Shown: positions 10,790-24,950, counted from the stretch's first letter. The stretch is DNA of 64,000 nucleotides from Semisulcospira habei (GCA_036245525.1 BTPG01000003.1:213487819-213551818); one strand, 5' to 3'. A program made the numbers and translations. Notes: generated by a model from the sequence alone, not told the origin.

Positions 10790-10985
10790 GACCTTGGGTG
10801 GGTGGGTGGATGGGTAGGTTTAGGTGGGTAGGTGAGTGGGTGGATGTATGGAAGGCTGATTGGCTGGATGGATGGCTCGCTGGGTGAATTGATGGATCGG
10901 TGGCTGGCTGGCTGGATGGCTTGGTGGGTGGCATGATGGATGGATGTGGGCAGGTTGAGTGGACTCATTAATTAATTGATTGATT
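10790..10985 (+). repeat. Degenerate GGTG/GGAT tetranucleotide repeat
   Basis: Irregular GGTGGATGGCTGG-type text. Lies just past the 3' end of the fucosidase gene. Confidence 0.9.
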
Positions 10986-11086
10986 AACTGACCAACTGAC
11001 TGACTGATCAGTTGATCATTCCATCGACTGGTGACCAAATGTCCCAATAAGCGAATCAGCAATGCCCGCACACACGTCCATCCCAT

Positions 11087-11336
11087 TTAGTTTACAATAT
11101 TGGTCAGCTTCAGCACCCAGGCCCATTTACACGGCAAATGATTGATGGTGAGTACAGGGATGAAGATTTCTAGCCCCTTGGCCTGCGTCGTGTATGTAAA
11201 GCTGCCCCCCGGATACCCCAGCATAGTGACTTCTGTGGTGTCCGACACTTTGGGCGCTCCTAGAATTACAGGTCTTGTAATGTTGAGGAGGATTGTGTAC
11301 ACGTCCAGACCAGTGGCAGACTTCTTGCTCGTGTAC
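11087..11336 (-). CDS. Fucosidase exon 9 (C-terminal beta domain, stop)
   Basis: Acceptor TGTTCAG; stop TAA at 11087-11089. Encodes the C-terminal beta-sandwich of GH29 fucosidases, including VTMLGYPGG and the terminal WAWVLKLTN. No clear AATAAA was found just downstream on this strand. Confidence 0.88.
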
Positions 11337-14300
11337 CTGAACAGACACAGAATGGACATTGCTTGAAAATCAGATGCAAGTCAAATTAACCCAAATTCAT
11401 CCTGACATGTGACAAAAGCATATTGAATCAACCATGACAGTTCAAGGGTGATGCCAAGCAATTCTGACACCACCCTTAAATCACCTTGGTCAATATGTCT
11501 CAAGATTAATGGATTAATTCTTAACACCCTGACATGTTACAACAGGATGTGAATCAGCCATGATAGTTCAAGGGTGGTGTCAGAATAGCTTGGTGCCTGT
11601 AGGCGCCAAGCTATTCTGACATCACCCTTGAACTATCATGGTCGATCTGTCTCCAGAACTCTGACGTAGACTTCAAAGGATATTCACAAAAATTGATAAT
11701 TTCTCCTCAGGACGAAATGACTGAAAGCCCCGGACATATCGGCGATATTGTATTTGTCCGGGCTTTTAATCCACTGTTTGCACATATTTTTATGCACCAG
11801 CAATGGAACAGTTAAATCTGTATGTTGGTAAGCAGCCCATTCTAGACCTACAGCTCTATCTGTAGCTTATGACAGAACATAGAAAAATGGTGGAACAACT
11901 CCTACCAAACCCCAGGTGTGAGTGTGTCATTCTGGAAAGTCCAAGGTCGCGACTTGTAGATGGCCTCCCCATTGACATTCAGCCATGACCCCAACTGGCG
12001 CAGACGTTCCTCGTAAATCGGGGCGATACGGCCGTCATGAGTGGGGCCCACGTTCATCAGCATGTTACCTCCACAACTGCACACAAATTTCATTGTCAAA
12101 ATGTCTGGGTAAATTTCTGTGAGAAGTCATTGCTGCCTTCATCATGCCAAAGCTACACACATTTTGTCCGTGAAAGTTTAAGGTAAATTCGTGTCAGAAG
12201 AGTTAACGAAAGTGACTCTTATCTTCACCTCCCTAGTTTATGTAGCCACTGGCAGTGTAAGCAGTACGGATCGCTGCATGCGCAAGGGAGATAAACCCTG
12301 ACCCCCGAGACAAAAATGAACCCCACTACTCTACTGCAAGAGGCATAGACACTCATGAGACCCCGCACTTGCGGGGTCTCATGAGTTTCTATGCCTCTTG
12401 CCATCCCTGTTTTGCACCCATGTTGTGCAAACTGCTGGTGATATTAAGCATTAGCTATACAACTACTTTATATTGTGAACTTGTAGCCTCCATGAGTCAA
12501 GGTACTGCCTACAACCGAGGGTGTAAATAATGAGTCTCCATCAGCAAGCGGCATCAACCTGTCACTATCACTTAAGTGTGAACATAGAAAGACTTGTCAG
12601 AAAGACAAGATAATTTACAGTTTCATCTCACCTGATGGTTGAGGCAAAAGTGGCCAGCAGCTCCTCCATGGAGAGAATGTCGCTAAACTCAGCGTCACGT
12701 CGAAACCCCCATGACTGTTTGTCCAAAGTCATGGCATTCTCCCACTTACGCTTCTGTAGTTTTCCTTCAAGATCAAACAAAAATAATTAACAAGTAAATA
12801 TTGGCCGAATTTCCACCAACTTTTTTCCCTCCCGGTCTGCTGCTGTGAGATGGCTTTAGCAGCCTGTGCAGTGTTAAATCAAACAAAAGTAACCCCCCCC
12901 TCCCCCCCCCCCCACAAACTTACCATCTGCACAGAAAGATTTTTAAAAAAACTTTCCAATTACATGATAAATTATCTTTTGGCCAATGCTTTCAAAACTA
13001 ATATATATATAACAATATGTTTGATTGATCACAAATGAGACCAGCATATTAGAAAACCTGGAAGACCTAGAAGACCCTAGTGCAGGGAAAAACCAATGGC
13101 TACATAACACTGATCCACAATGTAAAAAAAAATTCCTACACAGAACTTAAGCCCACTTTAACCCTATTCATCCTGATACACTTCTGCTTCAAATTTGTTT
13201 GAATATGATAGTTCAAAGGTGGTGCCAGAATCAGGCGCCAAGCTATTCTGGCACCACCCTCGAACTAAAATGGTTGATGCATCTCATAATCTGTAAAGTT
13301 CATAGGACAATAAGCAAATTTTACAAAATCATCCTCAGGATGAAATGGGTTAAAAAAAAATTCTCACCTGGGTTATACCTGTCAGAGCAGGTGAGGAATC
13401 CCCCATGGTTGCACATCACCCCACTCCCCCACCTATCATTGGTCACTACTGTGTCTTTTACTGGGCTGAAAAAAGACAAACAATAAAGAAACAAATGGAC
13501 TGAAGAAATATTGAAATAAGCTGTCAAGAACAAACTCAGCAACCATGGCAACAAGATATGCTACCGACAGTAATACTGACGCTGACCTCAGTGGCAGATC
13601 CTGCGGGATGAGAGGTGGGGTAGGGGGCTCGCCTCCCCCCCCCCCCCCCCCCCTACGCCATCAGCCCTGGCAATTTAAATTTTTTTTTTATAGTGGTGGA
13701 TGGATGGTTGGTTAGGGAGGTTATTATTATCATTATTATTATTATTTTATTTTTTATTTTTTAGTGGTGGTTGGTTGGTTGGTTTTTGTGTTTTTTTAGT
13801 TGGTTGGTTATACATTGCTTAACGTCCCATCAGGATGTGCCTGCACTGCTTGTGAAAAAAAACAACTAAACAGAATATTAGATAGGTGAGGCTAGCGCTG
13901 GCAGAATTGTCAGTACTCAAACCAAGGGGAATCACAGCGCTGGACAGACAACAGTTAGATCCCCTGCCCCCGCCTATCAGGCACCCAATCGCCAGCCCAC
14001 AGAGAAATACGCAGGTATAGAATAAGACAATCATTTCCATTCCTGAATAAGAATGGATCAGGTCTCTTATATAACCCATGTCTTTCTCCGGAACTTAGGA
14101 AGTAGGCAGGAGAAACATACATACACAAACATGAAGGTGCGCTACTATATGTGGTCGGGTAAATACCCTGATTTCCCACAGTAGATGCACAGAACATTAC
14201 ACAACAATGTAACAATACAAATTTTGCCTCGAGTTATACATGATACTCACAAACCAGATAGGTGAGGCTAGCGCTGGCAGAATTGTCAGTACTCAAACCA

Positions 14301-17300
14301 AGGGGAATCACAGCGCTGGACAGACAACAGTTAGATCCCCTGCCCCCGCCTATCAGGCACCCAATCGCCAGCCCACAGAGAAATACGCTGTGTAATGTTC
14401 TGTGCATCTACTGTGGGAAATCAGGGTATTTACCCGACCACATATAGTAGCGCACCTTCATGTTTGTGTATGTATGTTTCTCCTGCCTACTTCCTAAGTT
14501 CCGGAGAAAGACATGGGTTATATAAGAGACCTGATCCATTCTTATTCAGGAATGGAAATGATTGTCTTATTCTATACCTGCGTATTTCTCTGTGGGCTGG
14601 CGATTGGGTGCCTGATAGGCGGGGGCAGGGGATCTAACTGTTGTCTGTCCAGCGCTGTGATTCCCCTTGGTTTGAGTACTGACAATTCTGCCAGCGCTAG
14701 CCTCACCTATCTGGTTTGTGAGTATCATGTATAACTCGAGGCAAAATTTGTATTGTTACATTGTTGTGTAATGTTCTGTGCATCTACTGTGGGAAATCAG
14801 GGTATTTACCCGACCACATATAGTAGCGCACCTTCATGTTTGTGTATGTATGTTTCTCCTGCCTACTTCCTAAGTTCCGGAGAAAGACATGGGTTATATA
14901 AGAGACCTGATCCATTCTTATTCAGGAATGGAAATGATTGTCTTATTCTATACCTGCGTATTTCTCTGTGGGCTGGCGATTGGGTGCCTGATAGGCGGGG
15001 GCAGGGGATCTAACTGTTGTCTGTCCAGCGCTGTGATTCCCCTTGGTTTGAGTACTAAACAGAATATTGAATGTATGTCACCAGCCGGTCTAATACACTA
15101 AATAAACCTAACACCATTTAGCAATACACATCCTATATCAAGAGCTACAGGCACCGCAGACAGTAGGGAGAGCTTAAAAAAGGAAAATACAGGTGAATGG
15201 ACCAAGGGTAGACATAAACACATGCCCCAGAATAGAGGGGAAAACTTACCCTGTGGTGTTTTTATTATATTTTTTAGTGGCAACTGGTTGGTTGGTGATA
15301 TTTCTTTTCATCATGGCATGCCGTCTTCTTGACCTTTCTTGTCCTCTCTTACGTACTGAATCTGTGGCCGGTGGGCCTAATGTGTCGAGATTAGTTGAAT
15401 AACCTCTAAATACCTGCACCCATCATAGTCTTTCAGCCAGAAACCCAGTGTCAAAAGGGCTCATGAAAAGTAGTATCTTTCACTCTGCGATATCAGCATC
15501 GCATCCTCACTCCGAGTCAGCCATATGATGCAAGTCCTTGAGTGTTTGTCCACCCCAGTTGTGGGTGAGAATTCAGTCCCGGCTGATATAGGGCTCCTCA
15601 GTAGAACCATAGAGTTTCATGCACCCCCTCTTGATACGCTATACACATGTACTATCCTCAGACTGAGGCAGTCATCTGTGGGTATGCCTATGACTGATGA
15701 CATGACTGGCTGAGGCAATTATCCCAATTAGAAAGCAAGAGGTCGGCTTTGTGAATGCATAGACCATTCTGGTGTCACCTGTTAATTGGATAATTTCCCC
15801 GGACTACTGATACAGCTGAGTACGGTTACGGGTCATTGAACTCCACCGGCCAGAAGAGCTTGGAGCCTATGTGCACCAAGCTATTCTTACACTGCCCTTA
15901 GTTAACCTGTCATGGTCGATTCACATCCTGTCATAGCATGTCTGGCCTTTGGGGGTTAATAGGTGTTTTAGTGTTGTAGTCTTTTTCCGTTATTTATTCC
16001 ATCCCTTATTGCATTAAAAAAAAACCTTGATTTTGCAAAACTATAGTGTGTGTGTCTGTACTTAGCTTCAGTATAGTTTCATAAACGTAAAGTCTTTAAA
16101 TCAGGTCCATCGTGTTGTGTTGTGTGTGTGCGCAAGGATGCATGTCTCCAGATCTGTAAATCTGATGAAGGGTGAGGGGGGGGGGGGGGGGGGGGGGGGG
16201 GGAGGGGGGGGGAAATGGCGATCGGCAGTGAATTTGGGCCCTTCTTTTCAGACCCGCCCCCCCCCCCCCCCCTCCCGAATCTGCTGTAGAGTGTTAATTT
16301 TAACCCATTACACCTGAGGCTGCTTTAAAAAAACAAATTTGCTCATTGTCCTATTAAGGCTGCATTACAGATTAGGAGATAGGTCAACCGTTTTAGTTCG
16401 AGTGGTGCCAGAATAGCTTGGCGCCTCAGCTCTAGTTCACAGGTGGTGCCAGAATAGCTTGGCGCCTCAGCTCTAGTTCACAGGTGGTGCCAGAATAGCT
16501 TGGCGCCTCAGCTCTAGTTCACAGGTGGTGCCAGAATAGCTTGGCGCCTCAGCTCTAGTTCACAGGTGGTGCCAGAATAGCTTGGCGCCTGAGGCCTCAA
16601 GCTATTCTGGCACCACCCGTGAACTCATCTGAAAAGAAGGTTGATCTATCTCCTAGTCAATAATGTAGCCTTCACAGGAGGCACCAAGATACCCTGGCAC
16701 CACTCTTGAACTAAGGTCAAATTTATTTCAAGCAATAGTGGATTAAGATGAAAAGGGTTAAGGGTAGTGCCATATTCCCAGGCACCTGGCTAATCTGGCA
16801 CTACCTCTGCTTGAACTTTCATGGCCGATCCATCTCCTGCTGTGGAGTTTTAAGGGGGCACATGTAGAATGTTAATCCTTCGCTTGTCGGCACCTTGTTT
16901 TCGTCGTGATGATTCGTGCAGGAATCAATGCAACAACATAGCTACCAACAGCCAAAGGGTTGTGCTTTCAATTTCAAGGTCGACCGACTTCTGACCAGAG
17001 AAAGCAACTATTGTCAAGGTTTCATGGCATCACAAATCACAATTTTGTTTTGCAAATCGTTTTTTGTTTTCACACACAAAAAAAAAAGAAAAGAGGTCAA
17101 TATCTGATTATATCACTTCCTGCTCTGTCTTCACATCATTTAACCCCTTTTCTTCCTGATACGCATATTACTTGAAATACATTTGACTATGATAGTTCAA
17201 GGGTGGCGCCAGAATAGCTTGGCGCCTGAGGCGCCAAGCTACTCTGGCGCCACCCTTGAACCAAAATGGTTGATTCATCTCCTTATCTGTAATGATTGAC

Positions 17301-20300
17301 ATTGCTTAACGTCCCGACAGCAACAAGGCTTTCTCAGGACGTGCCTGCACTGCTTGTGAAAAAAAACTAAACAGAACATTGAATGTATGTTGCCAGCCGG
17401 TCCAATACGTTAAATAAACCTACAACATGGGGCCTAAATAAAGCTAAGACCATTTAGCAACACACATCCAACATCAAGAGCTACAGGCAGTGCAGACAGT
17501 AGGGAGAGTTTTAAAAAGGCAAATACAGGTGAATGGACAAAGGGTAGACAGAAACGCATGCCCAGAATAGAGAGAAAAACCCACCCTGTGGGGCTGACCA
17601 GGTTGACCCTGGGAACTAAAAAATACCTAACCCCACCCAAGTCCCCCAGGGCAGACCCGGGTGGGGGTTTATCTGTAATGAAGCCCTCATAGGACAATAA
17701 GCCAATTTTAAAAAATTAGACTCAGTATATAATGGGTCAATGTAAAGGCTCATGTCAACTGATTTGCATGTCACATTTTGGCTTCAGCATATCATGTTCA
17801 TGCACGCTTGCGGGTTGCCAAAGAATTTTACCCTCAGTCAGTGAGAGTAGAAACAGGTTGTAAAGTAAAATAAATATCTTTTCAACGCCCCTGAAAAGGC
17901 AGTGTGAGTGGTGTAAATCATATTCTTGGCCTCACCTGGAGTTGTAGAGCCAAGCGATGAATTCCCGAGACTTCCAGTACGTGTCGCTAGCATCCCAGTC
18001 CCCGTCACTCCAGACAACATCAGGCTTGTACCGATTGACCAGCTCGTATAATTCTGGCATTGTCTTTTCCTGAAAAATAGAAAAGATCCTATAACCTGGA
18101 GCCAAGTGGCATACATTCAGCAAAGTCTTTCACGGCCATGCTTCCCCAATTCTAGAGGTGTCACACAACAAATATGTACCAGCTGCAGTAGATGTATCAA
18201 CCATGATAATTCAAGGATAATAATTGAACAACCATGATAATTCAAGGATAATAATTGAACAACCATGATAATTCAAGGATAATAACTCAACAACCATGAT
18301 AATTCAAGGGTAGTGCTAGATCAGACCAGCCAAGCTGAACTGGAACTACCCTTGAATTATCATTTTTGTTCCATCTCTTGCAGGGTGCGGCAGCTAAATG
18401 GGTTAAAGTCAAGTGATATAGTCTGTGCTGGTCTGGTACGGGCTAGAGCTGTAAGGTCCCAAATCACAGACCAGCACAACACCTTAATGTAGACTGCAGA
18501 GAACTGTACAAAAGTGTACCTGCCAAAACTATGGGAGGTGGATAATTTATTAAGTCATCATTAATTTAACCCCTTCTCTGCTGAGAAAAAGTGAACACCA
18601 CCCAAGTGCAAGCGTATAGATCCACAAGAGCCCCTGCAGTTGCGGGGACTCATGAGGGCCTATGCTCCTTGGTGAAACACTTTGAATCTATGTTGATCGG
18701 TTGGTTGGTTGTACATTGCTTAACGTCCCGACAGCAACAAGACTTTCTCAGGACGTGCTTGCAGTGTTTGCGAAAAAAACAACTAAACAGAATATTGAAT
18801 GTACAGTGGAGTCCGCTTAACACGAATTTCTGGGGACACGGAAAATCACTTCGTGTTAAACGTATTTCGTGTTAACCAATATGGCCTCAAAATTGATCAC
18901 GGCCCTCAAGGAGAAAGTGTGTAAGAGATGTGTGCGTGAATGAGTATGAGGTTAAAAGTGCACATTATCGTACTTTATATGCATACCTTCAGCTCGCTAG
19001 GAAAACACACGTAAACGTGTTCAGCTCGCGTATTTAATGTAAAATCCATCAGGTAAAATCCATAGTAAGTTACAATCCATCAGGTAAAAGCAACACAGTA
19101 CAATCCCGCATCGGTAAAAAGGTTGTGTAATGATGCAAACAACATGAATACAGTTCAGAAACGCTAGCCAATGAGAAGATGGATTACAACAGCCGAAGGC
19201 TTTTCAGCCAATCACAGACTAGAGTTCGCTCTGATCTGTCGTGTACTACAGCGCGGGAGCGAAACATGAATTGGTTTTCGGTGAATGGAATCTGTGTTCG
19301 TGTTAAACAGGTGAATTATAGTGAAATTGCCCTGTTTGGGAACCGAAACCAGCTTCGTGTAAAGCGAAATTTCGTGTTAAGCATTTCGTGTTATCAGTGA
19401 AATTTTAATACAGAATAAGAAGGCCGTCGGCCGGGAATGCAAAATCGGTTCGTGTTAACCGGAAATTCGTGTAAAGCGAGTTCGTGTTAACTGGACTCTA
19501 CTGTATGTCGCCAGCTTGTCTAATACGCTAAATAAAGCTAAGGCCATTTAGCAACAGACATCCAATATCAAGAGCTATAGGCAGCGCAGACAGTAGAGAG
19601 AGTTTAAAAAAGGAAATTTCAGGTGAATGGACCAAGGACACATGCCCCAGAATAGAGGGGAAAACCCACCCTGTGGGGCTGACCAGGGTGACACTGGGAA
19701 CTAAAAAGTTGTTAACCCCACCCAAGTTCCCCAGGGCAGACCCGGGTGGGGCAGCGGCTAACGTCGACCATTGCTCGCTGTAATGTGCAGTATTGCAGTC
19801 CAGAAAACAGATGTTCTTGAAAGTAAGGGTGGAATACCCATATTTACTCACGTTGACAAAATCTTGTGTGGAGAAGTTATTGGCCTTGTCTTGCAGAAAG
19901 AGGGGGTGAAACCATTCAAACAGAGAGTGGTACAGGCCAAAGTGAAGCTTGGTTTTGGAACGCAGAGCATTCGCAAGATCACCTAAATAAATAAATAATT
20001 TATTAATAGAACGAATACAGAAATGAAAAAGAAGAATGAATGAATGAAGCAATCAATCAATAAATGAATCAATCAATCAACAAATGGACCATAAAAGCTG
20101 ATATCTTTAAAATTAAAAAAACAAAAAAAGAAATGAACAAAAAACAAATCAAACAAATAATAAACAATCAAACAAACAAACAAACAAAATTAAAAAAAAC
20201 ACAATGAAAATTCAGACCCATCACTCTACACGGAGAGATTAATTGAGCCTGACAGTGTTAAACCGTATTACCTAATTACCTTGATGTCTGGCACTACCCT

Positions 20301-23300
20301 TGATCTTTCACGGTTCATCCATTTCAGCCAGTACTTAGTAACATGAAGATGCCTGCCAAGTTTGTGAAACATCAATCATGATCGTAATGCTAAACAACAT
20401 CCTAACACCACCCCCCCCCTCCCCCCCCCCACTGCAACAGGAGATGGATCGACCATGATAATTCAAGGGTAGTGCAGGATTAGCTTGGCGTCATCAGGCG
20501 CCAAGCTAACCTGGCGCTACCCTTGAATTATCATGGTTGATCCATCTCCTGCGGCTGATACATAGTCGTTAGATGACACCTTGCAAATTTCAGAATTGCG
20601 GCCGTGGGGTTGAATGGATGTCATCAAGAGGCCACTGCCGCTGCAAGGGCCCATGAGAATCTATGCCTCCTACAGATGGCGCCAGTGGTACTGGAGTGTT
20701 AGAAAGTTTGAAGACTGACCGACAATGTCCCGATTGGGCCCCACGTCCACGGAATTCCAGTTGAAGGAGTAGTTGGACGGCCAGTTGGTGAAGCCCTCGT
20801 GGTGCTTGCTTACGAACACGATGTACCTGCAAGTCAGCCCACACGCGCACATGAGGACCCGCAGAGGCTGGCAAGTTTAACCCATTTAGCCCTAAGTCTC
20901 TACAGCAGGAGATGGATTGACCATGATAATTCAAGGGTAGTGCCAGATTAGCTTGGTGCCTTCAGGCGCCAAGCTAATCTGTCACTACCCTTCAATTATC
21001 ATGGTCAATCCATCCCCTGCAACTGGTACATAGTCGTTAGGCAACACCGCCAAAATCTGAGAAATGGGACCTTGGGGCTAAAAGGATGGTTGTTTGTACA
21101 TTGCTTAACGTGCCGATAGTAACAAGACTTTCTCAGGACATGCCTGCACTGCTTGTGGAAAAAAACAACAACCCCAGAATATTAAATGTACATCGTCAAA
21201 CGGTCCAATACGCTAAATAAAGCTAAGACCATTTAGCAACACACATCCAATATCAAGAGCTACAGGCAGAGCAGACAGCAGGGAGAGTTTAAAAAAGGAA
21301 AAACAGGTAAATGGACCAAAGGTAGACAGAAACACATGCCCCGGAATAGAGAGGAAAACCCACCCTGTGCGGCTGACCAGGGTGACTCTGGGAACTAAAA
21401 CGTAGTTAATCCCACCCAAGTCACAGACCCGGGTGGGGGCTAAAAGGGTTAATCACTGCTCGGAACAGTTTGCTGCTGGGATTGAAATGATAGCTGTGTA
21501 ACCCACACAAACTGTTTTGAGCAAAAAACTTTTTTGGCAAGAATAAAGTACGGGTAGTCTTTCAAACTCATTTAACCCCACGTCCGCATTTCCTAATTTT
21601 GGGAGGTGTCACCGACCGACTAGGTAGTGCCTGATTAGCTTGGCACCTCAGGCGCCAAGCTAATCTGGCACTACCCTTGAATTATCATGATTGATCCATC
21701 TCCTGCTGTAAGGTGTCGGGGTTGGTTAAACTAAAGACAATCATTTAGGTGGCTACAAAAAAGAAAATTTTAAATGATCATGCAAAGAAAAGAAGCTAAT
21801 TTAGTGTATTTAAGCAAATTATGATAGACTGTTTTATTAACACCTTTTAGCCCCAAGGTCCCATTTCTCAAATTTTGGAGGTCTTGCCTAATGACTATGT
21901 ACCAGTTGCAGGAGATGGATTGACCATGATAATTCAAGGGTAGTGCGAAATAAGCTTGGCGCAGCTAATCTGGCACTACCCTTGAATTATCATGGTCAAT
22001 CGATCTGCTATAGGGACTCGGGGCTACATGGGTTAAACCTGGCTACTGACTTAAAATATCTCACACTCTCCCTTAACGCTTGTTTGGAGAGAAAAACAAC
22101 AAGTGGTTGCGGAGATATCGGCGTTTACAATGTGGCGAACATGGAGATTTGTAGTAGACATTTTTACTGTGACAAAATTTATTTATTTTAATCTTTGATA
22201 AATATCATTCTCTGTTCTTCTGGATGTACAATTCAGACCAAGTCTGATAGCGATGGTGCAAGAATAAAAGAATTTGAAATTCCAGTTCAAAAACATCTTG
22301 TAGTTTATGAGTTAACTCATTCAGCCTGACGGCCGTATTTCCCAAATTTTGGAGGCGTCATCTAATGACTATGCACCAGTTGCAGGAGATGGATCGACCA
22401 TGATATTTCAAGGGTAGTGCCAGATTAGATTGGCGCCTGATTGAATTAGATTGAATTCTCCTGCTATAGTGCGTCAGGGCTGAATGGGTTAATGGAGATT
22501 TATTGCAGTCTGAGACAAACTTTATGTTCACTACTGATTTGGCTTGTGTTTTGCAAAGCCCTCAAAACAAACCATTTTATCCAATTCTGTTGGAAATCAT
22601 TGTTAAATTGTGCAAGGGAAAGATGAATGTTTTATTTGAAATTTACCAAATTTGGTCCATTTTACAATCTATAACGAGTATTTTCAAGCTTAACAATTTT
22701 TGTTATCACTGATTTAGGTAAGTTTTTTGCCATCAGTTCTGTGAATTGTGCCTTATTTCAAGCAAATTAATTTGTTTTTCATTCTGCTCATGATACAGAA
22801 CCAACACAATAATCACCCTGCTCCTGAGGCATTGAAAATGTCTGCCCACTCTTCCGGCTCGAAAAATTCTGCAGTGAACTGCTTCGCAAAGTCTGCATAC
22901 GTAAAGTCTGGTCTGTAATTTTTCTGCATGAAGCTGGTAGTGTCGTTATACTTGGCACCCTCCCAGTCCCACCAGAACCATTCTGAGCGGAAACTTGGTA
23001 CGGAAAACACACCCCAGTGGATAAAGATACCCAGTTTCACATCGTCATACCTGCAAGAAGAGAAACATGAATCATTCCATTTGGGAGCGCAGAAAATCAT
23101 CTGCAAGTCACAACCATGGTTGTCTGGGTCATACTAAAACCCAGAATAACCTGCAATATTCTTTCCTAAGCTAAAATAATAATAATAATAATAATAATGG
23201 AGATTTGTTAAGCGCTTATTCTAAAAGTAGCTCTAAGTCTAAGCGCTGATACTAAAAGAAAACTAACTAACACACACACACACATGTGATGGTAAAATAA

Positions 23301-24914
23301 CCATATCTATACTTATTGTTAAGTATCTAGACACAAAAAATCATGTTTTAGAAGTTTGATTTGAGTAAAAAGTTGAGTAAGCCGTTTTCCACAAACGATG
23401 ACATGTCAATTATTTCCCTTGCTGCATGATTGTGCTGTCGGAAAACAGTTGGAATAATAGCCAAAATAACCACATATTATTTAGTACCAAAATACCAACA
23501 ACAAAAAATAAAATTCAACTTTTAGGTTGTTGATCAACGGTAGTGAATTGAGGGAGACATCCAGTGTGGTGACAGCACAGGAAGATTTGTTTTAATTTTA
23601 TTGTCAGTATAAGCTTAACCTTTTCATCCTGATACAGCCATTGCTTGAAATAAATCTGACTATGATAGTTCAAGGGTGTTGCCAGAATATAGCTTGGCGC
23701 TCTAGGCGCCATTCTATTCTGGCACCACCCTTGAACTAAAGCGGTTGATTCTGGCACCACCCTTGATCTAAAGCGGTTGAACTAAAGTGGTTGCACTTGA
23801 GAAGCAAAATCGGACAAAATAAAGGTACTGAGCGGCATACCTCAAGGTAGCATCTTAGGACCTATATTATTTACGATATTTATAAATGACTTGCCAGATT
23901 GTGTTAATAGCATGTGCAAAATTTTCGCAGATGATACTAAAATCTATAATGAATCGAGCAATAAAGACGTGTTGCAGCACGATTTGGATCACTTGCAAGA
24001 GTGGTCTGACACATGGGACTTACATTTTAATGTAGAGAAATGCAAGGTCTTACATGCTGGAAGGAACAATCCTGAACACGATTACTTGATGAAAGTGAAC
24101 AGCAACATTAAAAAGGTGGTATCTTGTGAGGAGGAAAGAGATTTAGGTGTGGTCTTCAACAAAGTTTTATCTTTTGACCCCCATATTCAGAACTGCATCA
24201 ATAAGGCCAACAAAATGGTTGGAGTAATTAAGAGAGCTTTTAATTATTTGGACAAGGACATTTTTAGTAAACTGTATAAATCACTAGTCAGACCACATTT
24301 AGAGTATGCAAACACTGTATGGTACCCAGGTTTAAAGAGACAATCAGCTGCACTCGAAAGGGTACAGAGACGAGCAACAAAGCTGGTCAAAGAATGTAGA
24401 AATATGACTTATTCAGACAGACTCAGATACTTTGGATTACACTCCTTACGCGGACGTAGAATACGGGGAGACTTAATCCAAGTTTTTAAAATTTATAATG
24501 GCATCGACGACCTAAAGTGGAACGACTTTTTTGCAACACCATTCTGTGACAGAACCCGAAATTCTGAAGGGCAAATCTTTGTACAGCACTGTAACACTAA
24601 CCTGCGGAAGTTTTGTTTTACCAACAGAGTTGCCATTGTTTGGAATGACTTACCAGTTTCATTAGAAAAAAAGCATCTAATATAAATTCTTTTAAAAACC
24701 AGCTGGACGAATTACCAAAATTTAAAGAGATTTTTTATTCCTATGATGAATGATTTTATAGGAAAATTGCATGCATAGCAGACCCATAAAGGAACTAAGG
24801 AAAGCAATGACATTTATAAAGGCCTCACGGCCTATTTTGTCTTCACAATACTACTACTACTAGATCTGTCTCCTATTCCTGTAATGTAGCCTTCATAGGA
24901 AAGTAAGCATAATT

Positions 24915-24950
<36 letters not shown>

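Noticed and set aside
14395..15013. Recurring 80-133 residue frame starting [10 protein letters not shown] in every 376-bp unit
   Set aside because: The copies are near-identical DNA, and the frame is not kept in the diverged copy at 7130-7705. No domain seen.
13880..15054. Hammerhead ribozyme in the 376-bp unit
   Set aside because: Both strands of the unit were read for CTGANGA followed by GAAA; only CTGATAG and CTGATCC-type partial matches occur.
16162..16215. CTGATGA then GGAAA as a hammerhead candidate
   Set aside because: The space between is a G run with no stem II, and no stem I or III pairing was visible.
17434..17697. Repeated minus-strand frame ending LLNGLSFI in four places
   Set aside because: It is the reverse reading of R370 copies and differs by stops and shifts between copies.
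22503..22712. Plus-strand 69-codon frame in fucosidase intron 2
   Set aside because: AT-rich, no family resemblance, no splice signals, and antisense to the gene.
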